25,495 nt of DNA from Pelagibacteraceae bacterium BACL5 MAG-120820-bin39 (GCA_001438335.1 LIBV01000004.1:1-25495), one strand, 5' to 3'. Positions 1 to 10,098 are shown, numbered from the stretch's first letter. The notes: generated from the sequence alone by a model not told the origin. Program-made: numbers and translations.

Positions 1-328
1 AGTCGTGATCGAACTTACCTCCAGCATGAAGCTGGGTCATAATTACCTCTGCTGCAGATTTTTTTTCTCCCTTATGCATATCAACAGGGATACCTCTTCC
101 ATCATCTTTAACGGTTACGGTTCCGTCAGCATTAATTCTAACATTAATATTTTTACAGTAGCCAGCTAAGGCTTCATCGATGGAATTATCTACAACCTCA
201 TAAACCATATGATGTAAACCAGTGCCATCATCTGTGTCACCGATATACATTCCAGGTCTTTTTCTAACAGCTTCAAGACCCTTTAGAACTTTAATGGAGT
301 CTGCCTGATAAGTGTTTTTATTTGTCAT
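1..328 (-). CDS. gyrB: DNA gyrase subunit B, N-terminal part (runs off left edge)
   Basis: Only the first 109 codons are present. They encode the start of the GHKL ATPase domain of GyrB, which hydrolyses ATP to drive negative supercoiling by the GyrA2B2 complex. Visible landmarks are [20 protein letters not shown] near residues 11-30, the ATP-binding helix [15 protein letters not shown], the DDGRGIP motif, and [17 protein letters not shown] at the window edge. The [18 protein letters not shown] stretch matches my recollection of E. coli GyrB closely, so I prefer GyrB to the paralogue ParE. The start is ATG at 326-328; no good Shine-Dalgarno (SD) sequence precedes it, but an extended -10 promoter lies about 24 bases upstream. 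The gene follows tRNA-Ser in the same direction and is probably transcribed separately from the translation cluster. Confidence 0.95.
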   Translation of the reverse strand, partial: MTNKNTYQADSIKVLKGLEAVRKRPGMYIGDTDDGTGLHHMVYEVVDNSIDEALAGYCKNINVRINADGTVTVKDDGRGIPVDMHKGEKKSAAEVIMTQLHAGGKFDHD

Positions 329-351
329 TTTTTTAATTTTAGGAAAATAAA

Positions 352-360
352 ATTATAACA
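352..360 (-). promoter_or_regulatory. Extended -10 promoter of gyrB
   Basis: Read on the minus strand this is TGTTATAAT, a perfect TGnTATAAT extended -10 box. It sits about 24 bases before the gyrB ATG. A weak -35 match (TAAACA, 376-381) lies 18 bases upstream. The implied transcript would have a leader of only about 15-20 bases. The box lies beside an A/T inverted repeat (357-379). This call rests on sequence match alone. Confidence 0.5.
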
Positions 361-412
361 TTTTTTTAAAAAAAATGTTTATTTATAATCGTATAGCAGA
401 TGAATAAATTGT

Positions 413-442
413 AAAAAAACCCTTTAAAAATAAGCTTTTTAA
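413..442 (-). terminator. Weak intrinsic terminator candidate after tRNA-Ser
   Basis: On the minus strand, immediately after the tRNA CCA end, the sequence is TTAAAAA, a 5-base loop, then TTTTTAA, followed by AGGG and seven T residues. This makes a 7-bp stem of A-T pairs only, so it is thermodynamically weak. The position (end of the long translation cluster, before the gyrB promoter) and the T-run support a terminator role. Confidence 0.3.
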
Positions 443-532
443 TGGCGGAGAGAGCGGGATTCGAACCCGCGAAAGAGTTACCCCTTTACACGCTTTCCAA
501 GCGTGCGCCTTCAACCACTCGGCCACCTCTCC
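443..532 (-). tRNA. tRNA-Ser(GGA)
   Basis: The 90-base gene folds as a class II tRNA with a long variable arm, as expected for serine. The acceptor stem pairs GGAGAGG with TCTCTCC (one G-T pair). The T arm is GCGGG-TTCGAAT-CCCGC. The anticodon loop is TTGGAAA, with GGA at 496-498. The discriminator is G and the CCA end is encoded. GGA reads the UCC and UCU serine codons. Its 5' end is only 3 bases after the lepA stop codon, so it is probably cut out of the same transcript as the protein genes upstream. Confidence 0.97.
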
Positions 533-535
533 ACT

Positions 536-2344
536 TTATTTTTCTTTATTAATTTTAAGCACACCTATGAAAGCTTCTTGTGGTATCTCTACTCTACCAA
601 ATTGTTTTGATCTAGCTTTACCTTTTTTTTGCTTTTCTAAAAGTTTTCTTTTTCTATCAGTCGCTCCACCCCCATGAATTTTTGTTAAAACATCTTTCTT
701 AAAACCTTTTATAGTTTCTCTAGCAATAATTTTTCCACCTATCGCTGCTTGAACTGGAATCATAAAATTATGCCTTGGAATTAAATCTTTTAATTTTTCA
801 CATACTTCTCTTCCTATTCTTTGAGCAAAGTCTTTATGTATCATCATTGCTAATGCATCTACTGGTTCACTGTTTACTAAAATTCCAAGCTTTACTAAAT
901 CTCCCTCTCTGTGACCAATAATTTCATAGTCAAAACTTGCATATCCACTGGTCATTGATTTAATTTTATCGTTAAAATCAAATACAACCTCATTCAAAGG
1001 AAGTTCATAAGACAATACCGCTCTGTTACCTGAATAAGTTAAATTAGTTTGAACACCTCTTTTATCTTGGCAAAGTTTTATAATAGATCCAAGATACTGA
1101 TCAGGTGTTATCACTGTTGCTTTTATCCATGGCTCTTCAATCATTTTAATAAGTGTTGGGTCAGGTAAGCTTGATGGGTTATGTAAATCTTTAGTCGTTC
1201 CATTATTGAGATGAATTTTATAAACAACACCTGGTGTAGTTGTTAATAAATTTACATCAAATTCTCTTTCTAATCTTTCAGTTATAATTTCTAAATGGAG
1301 TAATCCTAAAAAACCACACCTAAAACCTAGTCCAAGCGCTGAAGAAGACTCTGCCTCAAAAGAAAAACTGGCATCATTTAATTGTAATTTTGCTAATCCA
1401 TCTTTTAGTTTTTGATATTCAGAACTATCTACTGGAAATAATCCACAAAAAACAACTGGCTTACTTGGTTTAAACCCCGGTAAAGCTTTTACAATTGGTT
1501 TACTAGCATCACAAATTGTATCTCCCACTTTTGTTTCTGAAAGAACTTTAATACCTGTTGTTATAAAACCTATTTCTCCGGCATTTAGCTCATTCATATC
1601 TTTAGGTTTTGGTGTAAATACCCCTACTTTTTCAACAATGTACTCCTGATTAGTAGACAACATTTTAATCTTCATATTTTTAGAAATTTTACCATCAATT
1701 ACTCTGATTAAGATCACAACACCTAGATATGTGTCATACCAACTATCAACTAACAGACATTTTAAATTTTCATCTTGATTACCTTCAGGAGCTGGTAATT
1801 TTTTGACTATTTCTTCAAGAATATCTTCTATTCCTTCACCTGTTTTTCCAGAACATGGCACTGCATTTTCTGTATCTATTCCAATTACATCTTCAATTTG
1901 TTTTTTCGTTTTCTCTAAATCTGATGCTGGTAAGTCAATTTTATTTAAAACTGGAATGATTTCATGATTTATATCTAAAGCTTGATAAACATTAGCCAAT
2001 GTTTGCGCTTCAACTCCTTGGGTACTATCAACAATTAAAATAGACCCCTCACATGCATAAAGAGATCTACTAACCTCATAGCTAAAATCTACGTGTCCTG
2101 GGGTATCGATTATATTTAAAATATAATCTTTACCATTTTTAGCTTTATAATTAAGTTTTACAGTTTGTGCTTTTATTGTAATACCTCTTTCTCGTTCAAT
2201 ATCCATTGAGTCAAGAACTTGGTCTTTCATTTCACGATCTGTTAAGCCTCCACACTTATGAATAATCCTATCAGCTATTGTGGATTTTCCATGATCAATA
2301 TGTGCAATTATCGCAAAGTTTCTTATGTGATCGATTCTATCCAT
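536..2344 (-). CDS. lepA: Elongation factor 4 (LepA), ribosome back-translocase GTPase
   Basis: LepA/EF4 is a translational GTPase that binds the ribosome and can reverse or remodel translocation. The 602-residue product matches the usual length of about 600. The P-loop AHIDHGKS is at residues 14-21, followed by RERGITI (switch I side), DTPGHVDF (G3) and NKIDLP (G4). The C-terminus has the LepA-specific tail with [10 protein letters not shown] and QEAFIGVLK. It is not EF-G, because the EF-G domain IV is absent and this C-terminal domain is present. ATG starts 3 bases after the pheT stop with no clear SD, which suggests translational coupling. In many bacteria lepA pairs with lepB; here it closes a tRNA-synthetase and ribosomal-protein operon. 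Confidence 0.97.
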   Translation of the reverse strand: MDRIDHIRNFAIIAHIDHGKSTIADRIIHKCGGLTDREMKDQVLDSMDIERERGITIKAQTVKLNYKAKNGKDYILNIIDTPGHVDFSYEVSRSLYACEGSILIVDSTQGVEAQTLANVYQALDINHEIIPVLNKIDLPASDLEKTKKQIEDVIGIDTENAVPCSGKTGEGIEDILEEIVKKLPAPEGNQDENLKCLLVDSWYDTYLGVVILIRVIDGKISKNMKIKMLSTNQEYIVEKVGVFTPKPKDMNELNAGEIGFITTGIKVLSETKVGDTICDASKPIVKALPGFKPSKPVVFCGLFPVDSSEYQKLKDGLAKLQLNDASFSFEAESSSALGLGFRCGFLGLLHLEIITERLEREFDVNLLTTTPGVVYKIHLNNGTTKDLHNPSSLPDPTLIKMIEEPWIKATVITPDQYLGSIIKLCQDKRGVQTNLTYSGNRAVLSYELPLNEVVFDFNDKIKSMTSGYASFDYEIIGHREGDLVKLGILVNSEPVDALAMMIHKDFAQRIGREVCEKLKDLIPRHNFMIPVQAAIGGKIIARETIKGFKKDVLTKIHGGGATDRKRKLLEKQKKGKARSKQFGRVEIPQEAFIGVLKINKEK

Positions 2345-2347
2345 TGT

Positions 2348-4756
2348 TTATGATCTAATTTTTGCACCGATCTTTTTTTCAACAGTTTCGATAACTAATT
2401 TATTAATCCTATCTAGATCATCATCATTAAGAGTTTTGCTTGAAGATTGAATAGTTAAATTTATTGCTACTGATTTTTTATCAGTTGGTATATTTTCACC
2501 TTCATATACATCAAAAATATTTACACTCTTTATTAATTCTTTATCAATGTTTTTGATAACTTCTAAAATCTCTTGTGCTTGAATATTTTTATCAACAACA
2601 AATGCAAAATCTCTATCTGATTTTTGAAAGTCTGAAGTTTCATATTTAGGTTTTTGATCTTTTAAAGTTTTTTTTGTTTCTTTTAAATTATCTAGAAAAA
2701 TTTCAAATCCCATTAAAGCTTCAGTTTTAATATCAATTTTCTTTATAATATTTGGATGTATTTCACCAAAATATGCAGCAAGATTTTCCTTACCTTTATT
2801 TAAAAATATTCTTCCAGATTTTCCAGGGTGATAATAATCTGGAGTTTGATCATCAATATAGAGTTTAGATTTATGGTACCCAGCTTCAACTAATGTTTGT
2901 ATTACATCTTTTTTTACATCAAAAATATCAACGTTTCTTGATTTTTCTAACCATGACAATCTTGAAATTTTTCCGGCTTTTAAACCTGTTAAAACAGTTT
3001 CTTGTTCTCCAGGTTTTGAACCATTAAATATTGGGCCTATTTCAAACAAAGCTATATCTTTAAAACCTCTATTTAAATTTTTATTTAAATAAATAATTAA
3101 ATTAGAAAAAATAGAATTTCTTAAAACATTCAAATCTGCACTAATGGGGTTAACAATTTTTGATTGTTTTTTATTTTTGCTAAATAATTCATTTACTTTA
3201 GAGTCTGAAAAAGACCATGTAATAGCTTCAAGATAGCCTTTAGAGGCGATAGCTCTTTGCAAAAAATGAAATAACTTTTGAGATTTATTTAATGTAGGTT
3301 TGTTTCTAACTTTTTTTGGTTCAATTGTTTCAATCTTATCATACCCATAAATTCTAACTAATTCCTCTATAACATCAATTTCTTGATTAATATCTGGTCG
3401 CCAACTAGGAACTGTTAATGAGAGAATATTTTTTTTCTTTTCAACAATAAAACCTAAACTATTTAATATCTCTAAAATCTCTTTATTTGGAATATCAAAT
3501 CCAGAAATTTTCTTAAACGACTCTGTATTAAAATCAATTATTGTATTTTTAAATTCTTTTATTGATTGAATATCAATATTACTCGCAGTCCCTCCACAAA
3601 TTTCGGTAATAAGTTCTACTGCTCTGTTTAATCCTTCTTCTATAGATTGAGGATCTATACCTCTCTCAAATCTAAATTTTGCATCAGTATCAATATTGAG
3701 TTGTTTGGCAGTTTTTCTTATGGATCTTGGATCGAAATAAGCCGACTCAATTAATACATTTTTTGTATTTAATTCTGTACCTGAGCGTTCTCCTCCAATA
3801 ATTCCTCCTAAACCAAGCACTCCTGTGTTATCTGAAATAACACACATGTCCTCTTCTAATTTATAATCTTTGTTGTCTAGGGCTTTAAAGGTTTCACCTT
3901 TTTTTGAATTTCGAACTACTATTCCTTTATCAATTTTGTCTGCATCATACGCATGCAATGGTCTGTTTAAATCGAACATAACATAATTCGTAATATCCAC
4001 TATTGCTGAAATTGGCTTTTGACCTATTGAAATTATTTTTTCTTTCAACCACTCTGGACTTTGAGTATTTTTAACACTTGTTATCAAGCAGCTTCCAAAA
4101 AAAGAACATCCTTGATTTTTTTCATTTAAAATTTTAACACTCAATGATTGTTTTTCTTTAGAGATATTTTTTTTAGATTTATTGTCTTTTAATTTTCCAA
4201 AACCTGCTGCTGCTAGATCTCTAGCAATTCCCTTAACACCTAAGCAATCTGGCCTGTTAGGTGTGATGGATATATCAATTACATTAGACGTTTTTTTTGA
4301 AAAATAATTATGACCAATTTTATTCGAATAATCTTTACTATTTAGTTCTGTAATACCTTCGCTATCTTCAGATAAATTTAATTCAGATTCTGAGCAAAGC
4401 ATTCCGTGTGAGGTTACTCCTCTAATTTTAGCAACTACTAACTTCATTTTATTCTTAGGAATAACAGAGCCAGGAGGTGCATAAATTGTAATTAATCCTT
4501 CTCTTGCATTTGAGGCACCACAAACAACTTTTAAAATATTTTGATTTCCAGTATCTACATCACAAACTTTAAGCCTATCAGCATCTGGATGTGGTTCTGT
4601 CTTTAATATCTTTGCAACTAAAAATTTTTCTAGATCATTTGATGGCTTTTCTACCCCTTCTACTTCTAAACCAATATCTGTTAATTTATCCAACAACTGA
4701 TCTTCACTAAACTTAGTGTCCAGGTGTTCTTTTAACCAATCGAAAGTTAGTTTCAT
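2348..4756 (-). CDS. pheT: Phenylalanyl-tRNA synthetase beta subunit
   Basis: This is the large subunit of the (alpha-beta)2 enzyme that charges tRNA-Phe; it binds the tRNA and carries the editing site. At 802 residues it is the normal bacterial length. An EMAP-like tRNA-binding domain spans roughly residues 40-150 ([15 protein letters not shown]). It is followed by B3/4 editing and B5 regions ([26 protein letters not shown] near 450-475) and a C-terminal FDX-ACB anticodon-binding domain from about 705 ([10 protein letters not shown]). The start overlaps the pheS stop by four bases (ATGA). An AGAGG SD at 4766-4770, inside the end of pheS, sits 9 bases before the ATG. Tight coupling fits the 1:1 stoichiometry. 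Confidence 0.97.
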   Translation of the reverse strand: MKLTFDWLKEHLDTKFSEDQLLDKLTDIGLEVEGVEKPSNDLEKFLVAKILKTEPHPDADRLKVCDVDTGNQNILKVVCGASNAREGLITIYAPPGSVIPKNKMKLVVAKIRGVTSHGMLCSESELNLSEDSEGITELNSKDYSNKIGHNYFSKKTSNVIDISITPNRPDCLGVKGIARDLAAAGFGKLKDNKSKKNISKEKQSLSVKILNEKNQGCSFFGSCLITSVKNTQSPEWLKEKIISIGQKPISAIVDITNYVMFDLNRPLHAYDADKIDKGIVVRNSKKGETFKALDNKDYKLEEDMCVISDNTGVLGLGGIIGGERSGTELNTKNVLIESAYFDPRSIRKTAKQLNIDTDAKFRFERGIDPQSIEEGLNRAVELITEICGGTASNIDIQSIKEFKNTIIDFNTESFKKISGFDIPNKEILEILNSLGFIVEKKKNILSLTVPSWRPDINQEIDVIEELVRIYGYDKIETIEPKKVRNKPTLNKSQKLFHFLQRAIASKGYLEAITWSFSDSKVNELFSKNKKQSKIVNPISADLNVLRNSIFSNLIIYLNKNLNRGFKDIALFEIGPIFNGSKPGEQETVLTGLKAGKISRLSWLEKSRNVDIFDVKKDVIQTLVEAGYHKSKLYIDDQTPDYYHPGKSGRIFLNKGKENLAAYFGEIHPNIIKKIDIKTEALMGFEIFLDNLKETKKTLKDQKPKYETSDFQKSDRDFAFVVDKNIQAQEILEVIKNIDKELIKSVNIFDVYEGENIPTDKKSVAINLTIQSSSKTLNDDDLDRINKLVIETVEKKIGAKIRS

Positions 4757-5820
4757 CGACTAAGACCTCTATAATTGGTGGGTACATCTAAAGGGTCAAA
4801 GCCATAATGATTTAACCATCTATAATCACATTCAAAGAAAGCTCTTAAATCATTAATACCGTATTTGAGCATTGCCAGCCTGTCTATTCCTATGCCAAAA
4901 GCATATCCTTGAAAATTTAAAGGATCTACTTTTGCATTTTTAAGAACATTTGGATGAACCATCCCACAGCCTAAAATTTCAAGCCATTTATCACCTTCGC
5001 CAATTACTATCTTTCCGTCTTTTATTTCGTAACCAATGTCAACTTCTGCTGAAGGTTCAGTAAATGGAAAATGACTTGGTCTAAACCTCATTTTAATTTT
5101 ATCAACCTCAAAAAATTCTTTAATAAAATAGTTTAAACAACCTTTTAAATGACCCATATTAATATCTTTATCAATATGCAAACCCTCCACTTGATGAAAC
5201 ATCGGGGCATGAGTTTGATCACTGTCAGATCTATAAGTTCTTCCAGGTGCTATAATCTTAAAAGGTGGTTTTTCTTTTAGCATTGTTCTTATTTGTACTG
5301 GCGAAGTATGTGTTCTCAATAAAGTCTCTTTATTCTCATCAAGGTAAAAAGTATCATGCATGTCCCTTGCTGGATGATTGTCGGGAGTATTTAAAGCTGT
5401 GAAGTTATAATATTCATTCTCAACGTCTGGACCCTCTTCAATACTAAAACCAATTTCTGAAAATATAGAAGAAATTTCATCTATCGTTTGTGAAACTGGA
5501 TGAATTTTACCCTGAACAAAAGATCTCTCAGGCAGAGTAATATCAACTATTTCTTTAGCTAATTTTTCATTTATTTCAGCAGTCTCTATTTCATTAACTT
5601 TAGAATTAATTAAATCTTGAAGCTCATCTTTAATAGAATTTAAATCAGCTGCAAATTTTTTTCGCTCAGCTTCTACAACAGAACCTATGTTTTTAAACTG
5701 AGATGAAATTAAACCGTTTTTCCCAAACAAATCTGTTTTGATCTGATTGACTTGACTAATATCAATTTTTGACTTTAATTTTGATAAATACTCTTCTTTG
5801 ATTTTTTTAATATCTGACAT
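4753..5820 (-). CDS. pheS: Phenylalanyl-tRNA synthetase alpha subunit
   Basis: This is the catalytic class II subunit of phenylalanyl-tRNA synthetase, which forms Phe-AMP and transfers Phe to tRNA. Residues 1-90 are a charged coiled-coil region for tRNA contact. The catalytic core follows: [20 protein letters not shown] (about 140-159), [10 protein letters not shown] (171-180), motif 2 [22 protein letters not shown] (about 192-213) and motif 3 [17 protein letters not shown] (305-321). The alanine in GYAFG matches the residue that shapes the Phe pocket in the E. coli enzyme. Length 355 is normal. A 43-base gap separates it from rplT. I found no pheM-like leader peptide or clear attenuator there. 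Confidence 0.97.
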   Translation of the reverse strand: MSDIKKIKEEYLSKLKSKIDISQVNQIKTDLFGKNGLISSQFKNIGSVVEAERKKFAADLNSIKDELQDLINSKVNEIETAEINEKLAKEIVDITLPERSFVQGKIHPVSQTIDEISSIFSEIGFSIEEGPDVENEYYNFTALNTPDNHPARDMHDTFYLDENKETLLRTHTSPVQIRTMLKEKPPFKIIAPGRTYRSDSDQTHAPMFHQVEGLHIDKDINMGHLKGCLNYFIKEFFEVDKIKMRFRPSHFPFTEPSAEVDIGYEIKDGKIVIGEGDKWLEILGCGMVHPNVLKNAKVDPLNFQGYAFGIGIDRLAMLKYGINDLRAFFECDYRWLNHYGFDPLDVPTNYRGLSR

Positions 5821-5863
5821 TTTTACAGATTATTTCCTCACCAAATAAAAACAATAGTGAAGA

Positions 5864-6220
5864 TTAATTTAAAGCTGATTGGGCTTTTTGAACTATAGTT
5901 TTAAAGGCTTCAGGGCTATCGTAAGCTATTTCAGCTAGTATTTTTCTATCAATTTTAATTCCACACTTATTAAGACCATTAATAAATTTTGAATAAGTTA
6001 AACCCTCAGCTCTTACACCGGCATTAATTCTTTGGATCCATAATGATTTAAATTCTCTTTTTTTCGTTCTTCTATCTCTATATGCATATTGCATAGCCTT
6101 TTCCATAGCTTGCTTTGCAACTCTAATAGTATTTTTTCTTCTGCCCCATTGACCTTTGACAGCTTTTAAAACTTTTTTGTGTTTAGCTCGGCTAGTTACA
6201 CCTCTTTTAACTCTTGCCAT
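5864..6220 (-). CDS. rplT: 50S ribosomal protein L20
   Basis: L20 binds 23S rRNA early in assembly of the large subunit. The 118-residue product has the standard L20 layout: a basic N-terminal extension ([19 protein letters not shown], then [20 protein letters not shown]) and a globular C-terminal half with [19 protein letters not shown]. It begins one base after the rpmI stop codon. An AAGAGG SD at 6226-6231, within the last codons of rpmI, is 5 bases from the ATG and is one of the best ribosome-binding sites in the cluster. In E. coli, L20 represses rpmI-rplT translation; I see no equivalent operator here. Confidence 0.98.
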   Translation of the reverse strand: MARVKRGVTSRAKHKKVLKAVKGQWGRRKNTIRVAKQAMEKAMQYAYRDRRTKKREFKSLWIQRINAGVRAEGLTYSKFINGLNKCGIKIDRKILAEIAYDSPEAFKTIVQKAQSALN

Positions 6221-6221
6221 A

Positions 6222-6428
6222 TTAACCTCTTAAACTGTAGGGCATATACGATTTTACGATTTTTGCGTCTTGTTTTGACATCGCAGTAGTGCCTCTTAAT
6301 TTTCTAATTTGAGAATTTGTTCTTTTAATCATACCATGTCTTTTCCCAGCTTGGGCTCTCATTACTTTGCCTGTTGCTGAGATTTTGAATCTCTTTTTTG
6401 CTGAGCTTTTAGTTTTTAGTTTTGGCAT
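6222..6428 (-). CDS. rpmI: 50S ribosomal protein L35
   Basis: L35 is a small basic protein of the large ribosomal subunit. The 68-residue product begins [17 protein letters not shown], then [14 protein letters not shown] and a C-terminus of SYMPYS, all typical of the family. It lies between infC and rplT in the usual bacterial order. The 53-base gap after infC is the largest spacer inside the translation cluster. It contains no obvious SD, hairpin or pseudoknot that I can recognise, so translation may be leaderless-like or depend on A/U-rich upstream sequence. Confidence 0.98.
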   Translation of the reverse strand: MPKLKTKSSAKKRFKISATGKVMRAQAGKRHGMIKRTNSQIRKLRGTTAMSKQDAKIVKSYMPYSLRG

Positions 6429-6481
6429 AATTCTGCGGTGTTATACAAAGATTGCTATAAATTTACAACCTATATTAACTC

Positions 6482-7027
6482 CTATAAAGGCTGAATTACC
6501 ATGATCATTTGCTTACCATCAAACTTTGGGTGAAGTTCTATCTTACCAATATCCTTCATATCTTCCTTAATTTTATTCATCAACTCATTACCTAAATGTG
6601 AGTGCTGAAGTTCTCGACCTTTAAATCTGATTGTAAATTTAACCTTATCTCCTTTTGCAATAAATTTTTTTGCATTTTTTACTTTGAATTCATAGTCGTG
6701 AGTTTCTGTTACAGGTCTCATTTTAATTTCTTTCAGGGCTACAATTTTTTGTTTCTTTTTTGCTAGATTTGCTTTTTTTTGGGCATCATATTTATATTTA
6801 CCCATATCCATTATTTTACAAACTGGAGGATTAGCATTGGGTGCAATCTCAATTAAATCTAGACCTAGATTTTTTGCAACTGAAATAGCTTCATTAGTAT
6901 TGAGCACTCCAAGATTTTCTCCCTCACTACCAATAACTTGAACTTCAGGTGATGAAATCCGATTATTAGATCTTGGACCTCTATCCTTAGTTCGTCTTTG
7001 AAAATAATTTTGTTTAAAGTCTGCCAC
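6482..7027 (-). CDS. infC: Translation initiation factor IF-3
   Basis: IF-3 binds the 30S subunit, prevents premature joining of 50S and checks start codons. The 181-residue protein matches the E. coli length of 180. The N-terminal domain includes NNRISSPEVQVIG (about 21-34), LIEIAPNANPPVCKIMDMGKY (about 58-78) and the lysine-rich linker helix. The C-terminal domain has KEIKMRPVTETHDYEFKVKNA and FTIRFKGRELQHSHLG. The start is GTG at 7025-7027, directly after the thrS TAA codon (7028-7030) and in the same frame, so no earlier start is possible. No SD is visible, which suggests start by termination-reinitiation. E. coli uses a rare AUU start for autoregulation; GTG is a milder non-AUG start. 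Confidence 0.97.
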   Translation of the reverse strand: MADFKQNYFQRRTKDRGPRSNNRISSPEVQVIGSEGENLGVLNTNEAISVAKNLGLDLIEIAPNANPPVCKIMDMGKYKYDAQKKANLAKKKQKIVALKEIKMRPVTETHDYEFKVKNAKKFIAKGDKVKFTIRFKGRELQHSHLGNELMNKIKEDMKDIGKIELHPKFDGKQMIMVIQPL

Positions 7028-8944
7028 TTAGTTTGATGATGCTTTGTTTAAAGCAGAGAATTTTTTTAAGAATAAATCTAAATCCATATTTTCTTGTTTA
7101 TTACTATCCAATCTTCTAATCGTTACAGTGTTACTGTCAACTTCTTTTTTACCACAAATTAATAAAAGAGGGATTTTTGCTAATGAATGATCTCTAATTT
7201 TATAATTTAAGTTGTGTTTTTTTAAATCTACAACAGATGTTATTCCTGCTTGCTTAATTTTATTAGACACTTCGATAGCATAATTTTCAAAGTCTTCTGA
7301 AATCGGAATCACAACAGTTTGTAAAGGAGAGATCCAAAATGGAAATTTACCCGCGTAATGTTCTATCAAAATACCTATAAATCTTTCTAAAGAACCAAAT
7401 AAAGCCCTGTGCAACATAACTGGAACTTTTTTAACACCATCTTTATCTACATATGAAGCGTCCAATCTACCAGGTAAATTTAAGTCTACTTGTAAAGTAC
7501 CACATTGCCAATCTCTACCAATTGCATCTCTTAAAACAAATTCAATTTTAGGTCCATAAAAAGCACCTTCACCTTTGTTAATTGTATACTCAAGTTTTGA
7601 TGCTTTAACCGCATCTAACAAAGCGGACTCTGCTTTATCCCAAACACTATCATCACCAACTCTTAAATCTGGTCTATCAGAATATTTTAAAATAACATTT
7701 TCAAATCCAAGCTCTTTATAAATATCTAAAATTAAATTTGTTACTATTAAACATTCACTAGTAATTTGATCCTCAGTACAAAAAATATGAGCATCATCCT
7801 GTGTAAAAGCTCTAACTCTTAGAAGTCCATGAAGTGCTCCAGATGGCTCATATCTATGCACTTTTCCAAATTCCGATATTCTAAGTGGAAGATCTCTATA
7901 ACTTTTTAGCCCTTGATTAAAAACCTGAATGTGTCCAGGACAATTCATTGGTTTTATAGCAAAAACTTTTTCATCAGGAGTTGTGGAAGTATACATGTGT
8001 TCACCATATTTTTCCCAGTGTCCTGACTTTTCCCATAAAGCTCTGTCTAAAATTTCAGGTGTATTTACCTCTTTGTAACCAGCAATATCTTGTCTAGATC
8101 TCATGTATGAAATTAATTTCTGAAATAAAGCCCACCCTTTTTCATGCCAAAAAACTGAGCCTGGACTTTCTTCTCTAAAATGAAATAGATCCATTTCTTT
8201 TCCTAATTTTCTATGATCTCTTTTTTCAGCTTCTTCTATTCTTTTTAAATAATCATCCAAATCTTTTTGGGTTGCCCAGCTAGTACCATAAATTCTTTGA
8301 AGCATTTCATTATTAGAGTCACCTCGCCAATAAGCTCCTGACACTTTCATTAATTTAAAAAACTTCCCTACCTTTCCAGTCGAAGTAAGATGAGGACCTC
8401 GGCATAGATCGTGCCAATCACCATGGAAATATATTGAAACTTCCTCTCCAGCAGGAATACTTTTTATTAATTCAGCTTTATATACTTCTCCTTTATTTCT
8501 AAAATGTTGTATTGCCTTATCTCTATCCCAAACTTCTCTTTTTGTAATTTCATCTCGATCAACAATCTCTTTCATTTTATTTTCAATTTTTAATAAATCC
8601 TCTTCTGTAAAGGGTTCTTTTCTTGCAAAATCATAATAAAAGCCATTTTCAATTACAGGACCAATTGTTACTTGAGTTCCTGGAAATAATTCTTGAACAG
8701 CCATTGCTAGTATATGAGCTGTATCGTGTCTGATCGTATCCAAACCTTCTTCATTTTTAGAAGTAAAAATTTTTACCAAACAATCATTTTTAATTTGATG
8801 ATCAAGATCTTTTAACTCGCCATCAACACTTATCACCATTGCTTGCTTAGCTAGCGACTTACTAATCTTTTCGGCCACCTGTAATCCAGTTACATGATTT
8901 TCAAAATTTAGACTATTTCCATCTGGTAAAGTGATTTTTGGCAT
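7028..8944 (-). CDS. thrS: Threonyl-tRNA synthetase
   Basis: This class II synthetase charges tRNA-Thr and edits misactivated serine. The 638-residue protein matches E. coli (642). Domains in order are TGS (1-60), the editing domain with its HxxxH (H73, H77) and C181/H185 site (WHDLCRGPH), and the catalytic core from about 245 with zinc ligands C335 (PMNCPGH) and H386 (DDAHIF). Motif 2 is SEFGKVHRYEPSGALHGLLR. Motif 3 contains HRALFGSLERFIGILIEHYAG, followed by a C-terminal anticodon-binding domain. All expected zinc and editing residues are present. The ATG overlaps the upstream glycosyltransferase stop by one base (TAATG), so expression is probably coupled to that gene. Confidence 0.98.
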   Translation of the reverse strand: MPKITLPDGNSLNFENHVTGLQVAEKISKSLAKQAMVISVDGELKDLDHQIKNDCLVKIFTSKNEEGLDTIRHDTAHILAMAVQELFPGTQVTIGPVIENGFYYDFARKEPFTEEDLLKIENKMKEIVDRDEITKREVWDRDKAIQHFRNKGEVYKAELIKSIPAGEEVSIYFHGDWHDLCRGPHLTSTGKVGKFFKLMKVSGAYWRGDSNNEMLQRIYGTSWATQKDLDDYLKRIEEAEKRDHRKLGKEMDLFHFREESPGSVFWHEKGWALFQKLISYMRSRQDIAGYKEVNTPEILDRALWEKSGHWEKYGEHMYTSTTPDEKVFAIKPMNCPGHIQVFNQGLKSYRDLPLRISEFGKVHRYEPSGALHGLLRVRAFTQDDAHIFCTEDQITSECLIVTNLILDIYKELGFENVILKYSDRPDLRVGDDSVWDKAESALLDAVKASKLEYTINKGEGAFYGPKIEFVLRDAIGRDWQCGTLQVDLNLPGRLDASYVDKDGVKKVPVMLHRALFGSLERFIGILIEHYAGKFPFWISPLQTVVIPISEDFENYAIEVSNKIKQAGITSVVDLKKHNLNYKIRDHSLAKIPLLLICGKKEVDSNTVTIRRLDSNKQENMDLDLFLKKFSALNKASSN

Positions 8945-10098
8945 TAGTTAAATATTTTTTTGTATTCTGAATAAGTTGAAAAACACATTTTTTCAACATT
9001 AAATTTTTGTATTATATTTTTTCTACCCTCTGAACCAATTAATTTTAGAGAGGCATCATTCATATTTAATACTTTTAAAATGGTTTTACTCAAAGATTGT
9101 GCATCTCCTGACTGAAATAAAAAGCCTGTTTTACCATCAACGACTGTTTCATTAGAACCTCCAATATTGCTTGCTATAATCACTTTTTGCATTGATTGTG
9201 CTTCTACTGACACTCTTCCGAAAGCCTCCGGTTCAATAGAGGCTGAAACTACAATGTCAGAAACTTTATATGCTAAAGCCATATCATTACAGTGATCAAT
9301 AAATCTAACCTGGTTGTTCATCCCATATTGTTCACTAAGTCTAGTTAATTTCTTTTTAAAAAGATCTCTTCCTTGGTCACTACCAAGAATTATTCCATAA
9401 AATGACTCATATCCTAATTCAATATTTACCAAATTTATTGCTTCTATAAAAAGCTCCTGACCTTTCCATGAGGTTAGGCGTCCTGGTAATAAAATAATTT
9501 TTTTATCTTTATTTATGTCCCAAACTTTTAGCAATTTTTTTTCATCACTTTCTAATTTTGTTTCAGGATCAAAATAATCAACATTTATTCCTCTAAAAAT
9601 TACTAAAAGTTTTTTTTTAAAACTTAAGTATTTAGAATAATTTTCATTTATGTGTGAAAAAATGAAATTAGATCCTGCGATAATTAGATCTGACCTTACC
9701 ATTACTGAATTATAAAATTTCTTAAGTTTGCTTTTAAAATTATAAGTTCCATGAAAAGTTGTCACAAATTTTCTACCGGTTAATTTACATGCAATTAAAC
9801 AAGACCATGCAGGAGCTCTACTTCTGGCATGCACAATATTGATTTTATAAAATAGAATAATTGAAGAAATTAATAATGCATTTATTAAAATTAATATAGG
9901 ATTCTTACTGTGAACAGGAAGTTTAATTAATTTTACTTTTTTTTTATCAATAAACTTTATTAATTCTCCACCACTGGTAATTATAAATGATCCACAATTA
10001 TTTTCAGGTAAATAATGTGCAATGTCATAGCAGCCTGTCTCTGCACCTCCGTAACCAAGTTTTGGAATAACTTGTAAAACTTTTAAATTAGATGACAT
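8944..10098 (-). CDS. Glycosyltransferase family 4 (GT-B fold), acceptor unknown
   Basis: The 384-residue product is a GT4-type glycosyltransferase, expected to move a sugar from a nucleotide-sugar donor to a cell-surface glycolipid or polysaccharide at the inner face of the membrane. The N-terminal Rossmann half has VIPKLGYGGAET (residues 10-21), HARSRAPAW (90-98) and TTFHGTYN (113-120). The C-terminal half has LPGRLTSWKGQELFIEA (204-220) and the family EX7E motif, E291 to E299 (EAFGRVSVE), then IASNIGGSNETVVDGKTGFLF. A hydrophobic patch at about 68-83 may aid membrane association. It is the first gene of the translation cluster and overlaps thrS by one base, an odd partner. No other surface-polysaccharide genes are nearby. 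Confidence 0.88.
   Translation of the reverse strand: MSSNLKVLQVIPKLGYGGAETGCYDIAHYLPENNCGSFIITSGGELIKFIDKKKVKLIKLPVHSKNPILILINALLISSIILFYKINIVHARSRAPAWSCLIACKLTGRKFVTTFHGTYNFKSKLKKFYNSVMVRSDLIIAGSNFIFSHINENYSKYLSFKKKLLVIFRGINVDYFDPETKLESDEKKLLKVWDINKDKKIILLPGRLTSWKGQELFIEAINLVNIELGYESFYGIILGSDQGRDLFKKKLTRLSEQYGMNNQVRFIDHCNDMALAYKVSDIVVSASIEPEAFGRVSVEAQSMQKVIIASNIGGSNETVVDGKTGFLFQSGDAQSLSKTILKVLNMNDASLKLIGSEGRKNIIQKFNVEKMCFSTYSEYKKIFN

Noticed and set aside
5836..5862. Possible hairpin (CTTCAC...GTGAGG on the minus strand) before pheS, considered as an attenuator
   Set aside because: Only six pairs including one G-U, a 15-base loop, no T-run, and no phenylalanine-rich leader peptide.
6429..6481. 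infC-rpmI gap considered as an L20-binding leader
   Set aside because: It is only 53 bases and I could not find the paired elements expected of an L20 operator or leader.
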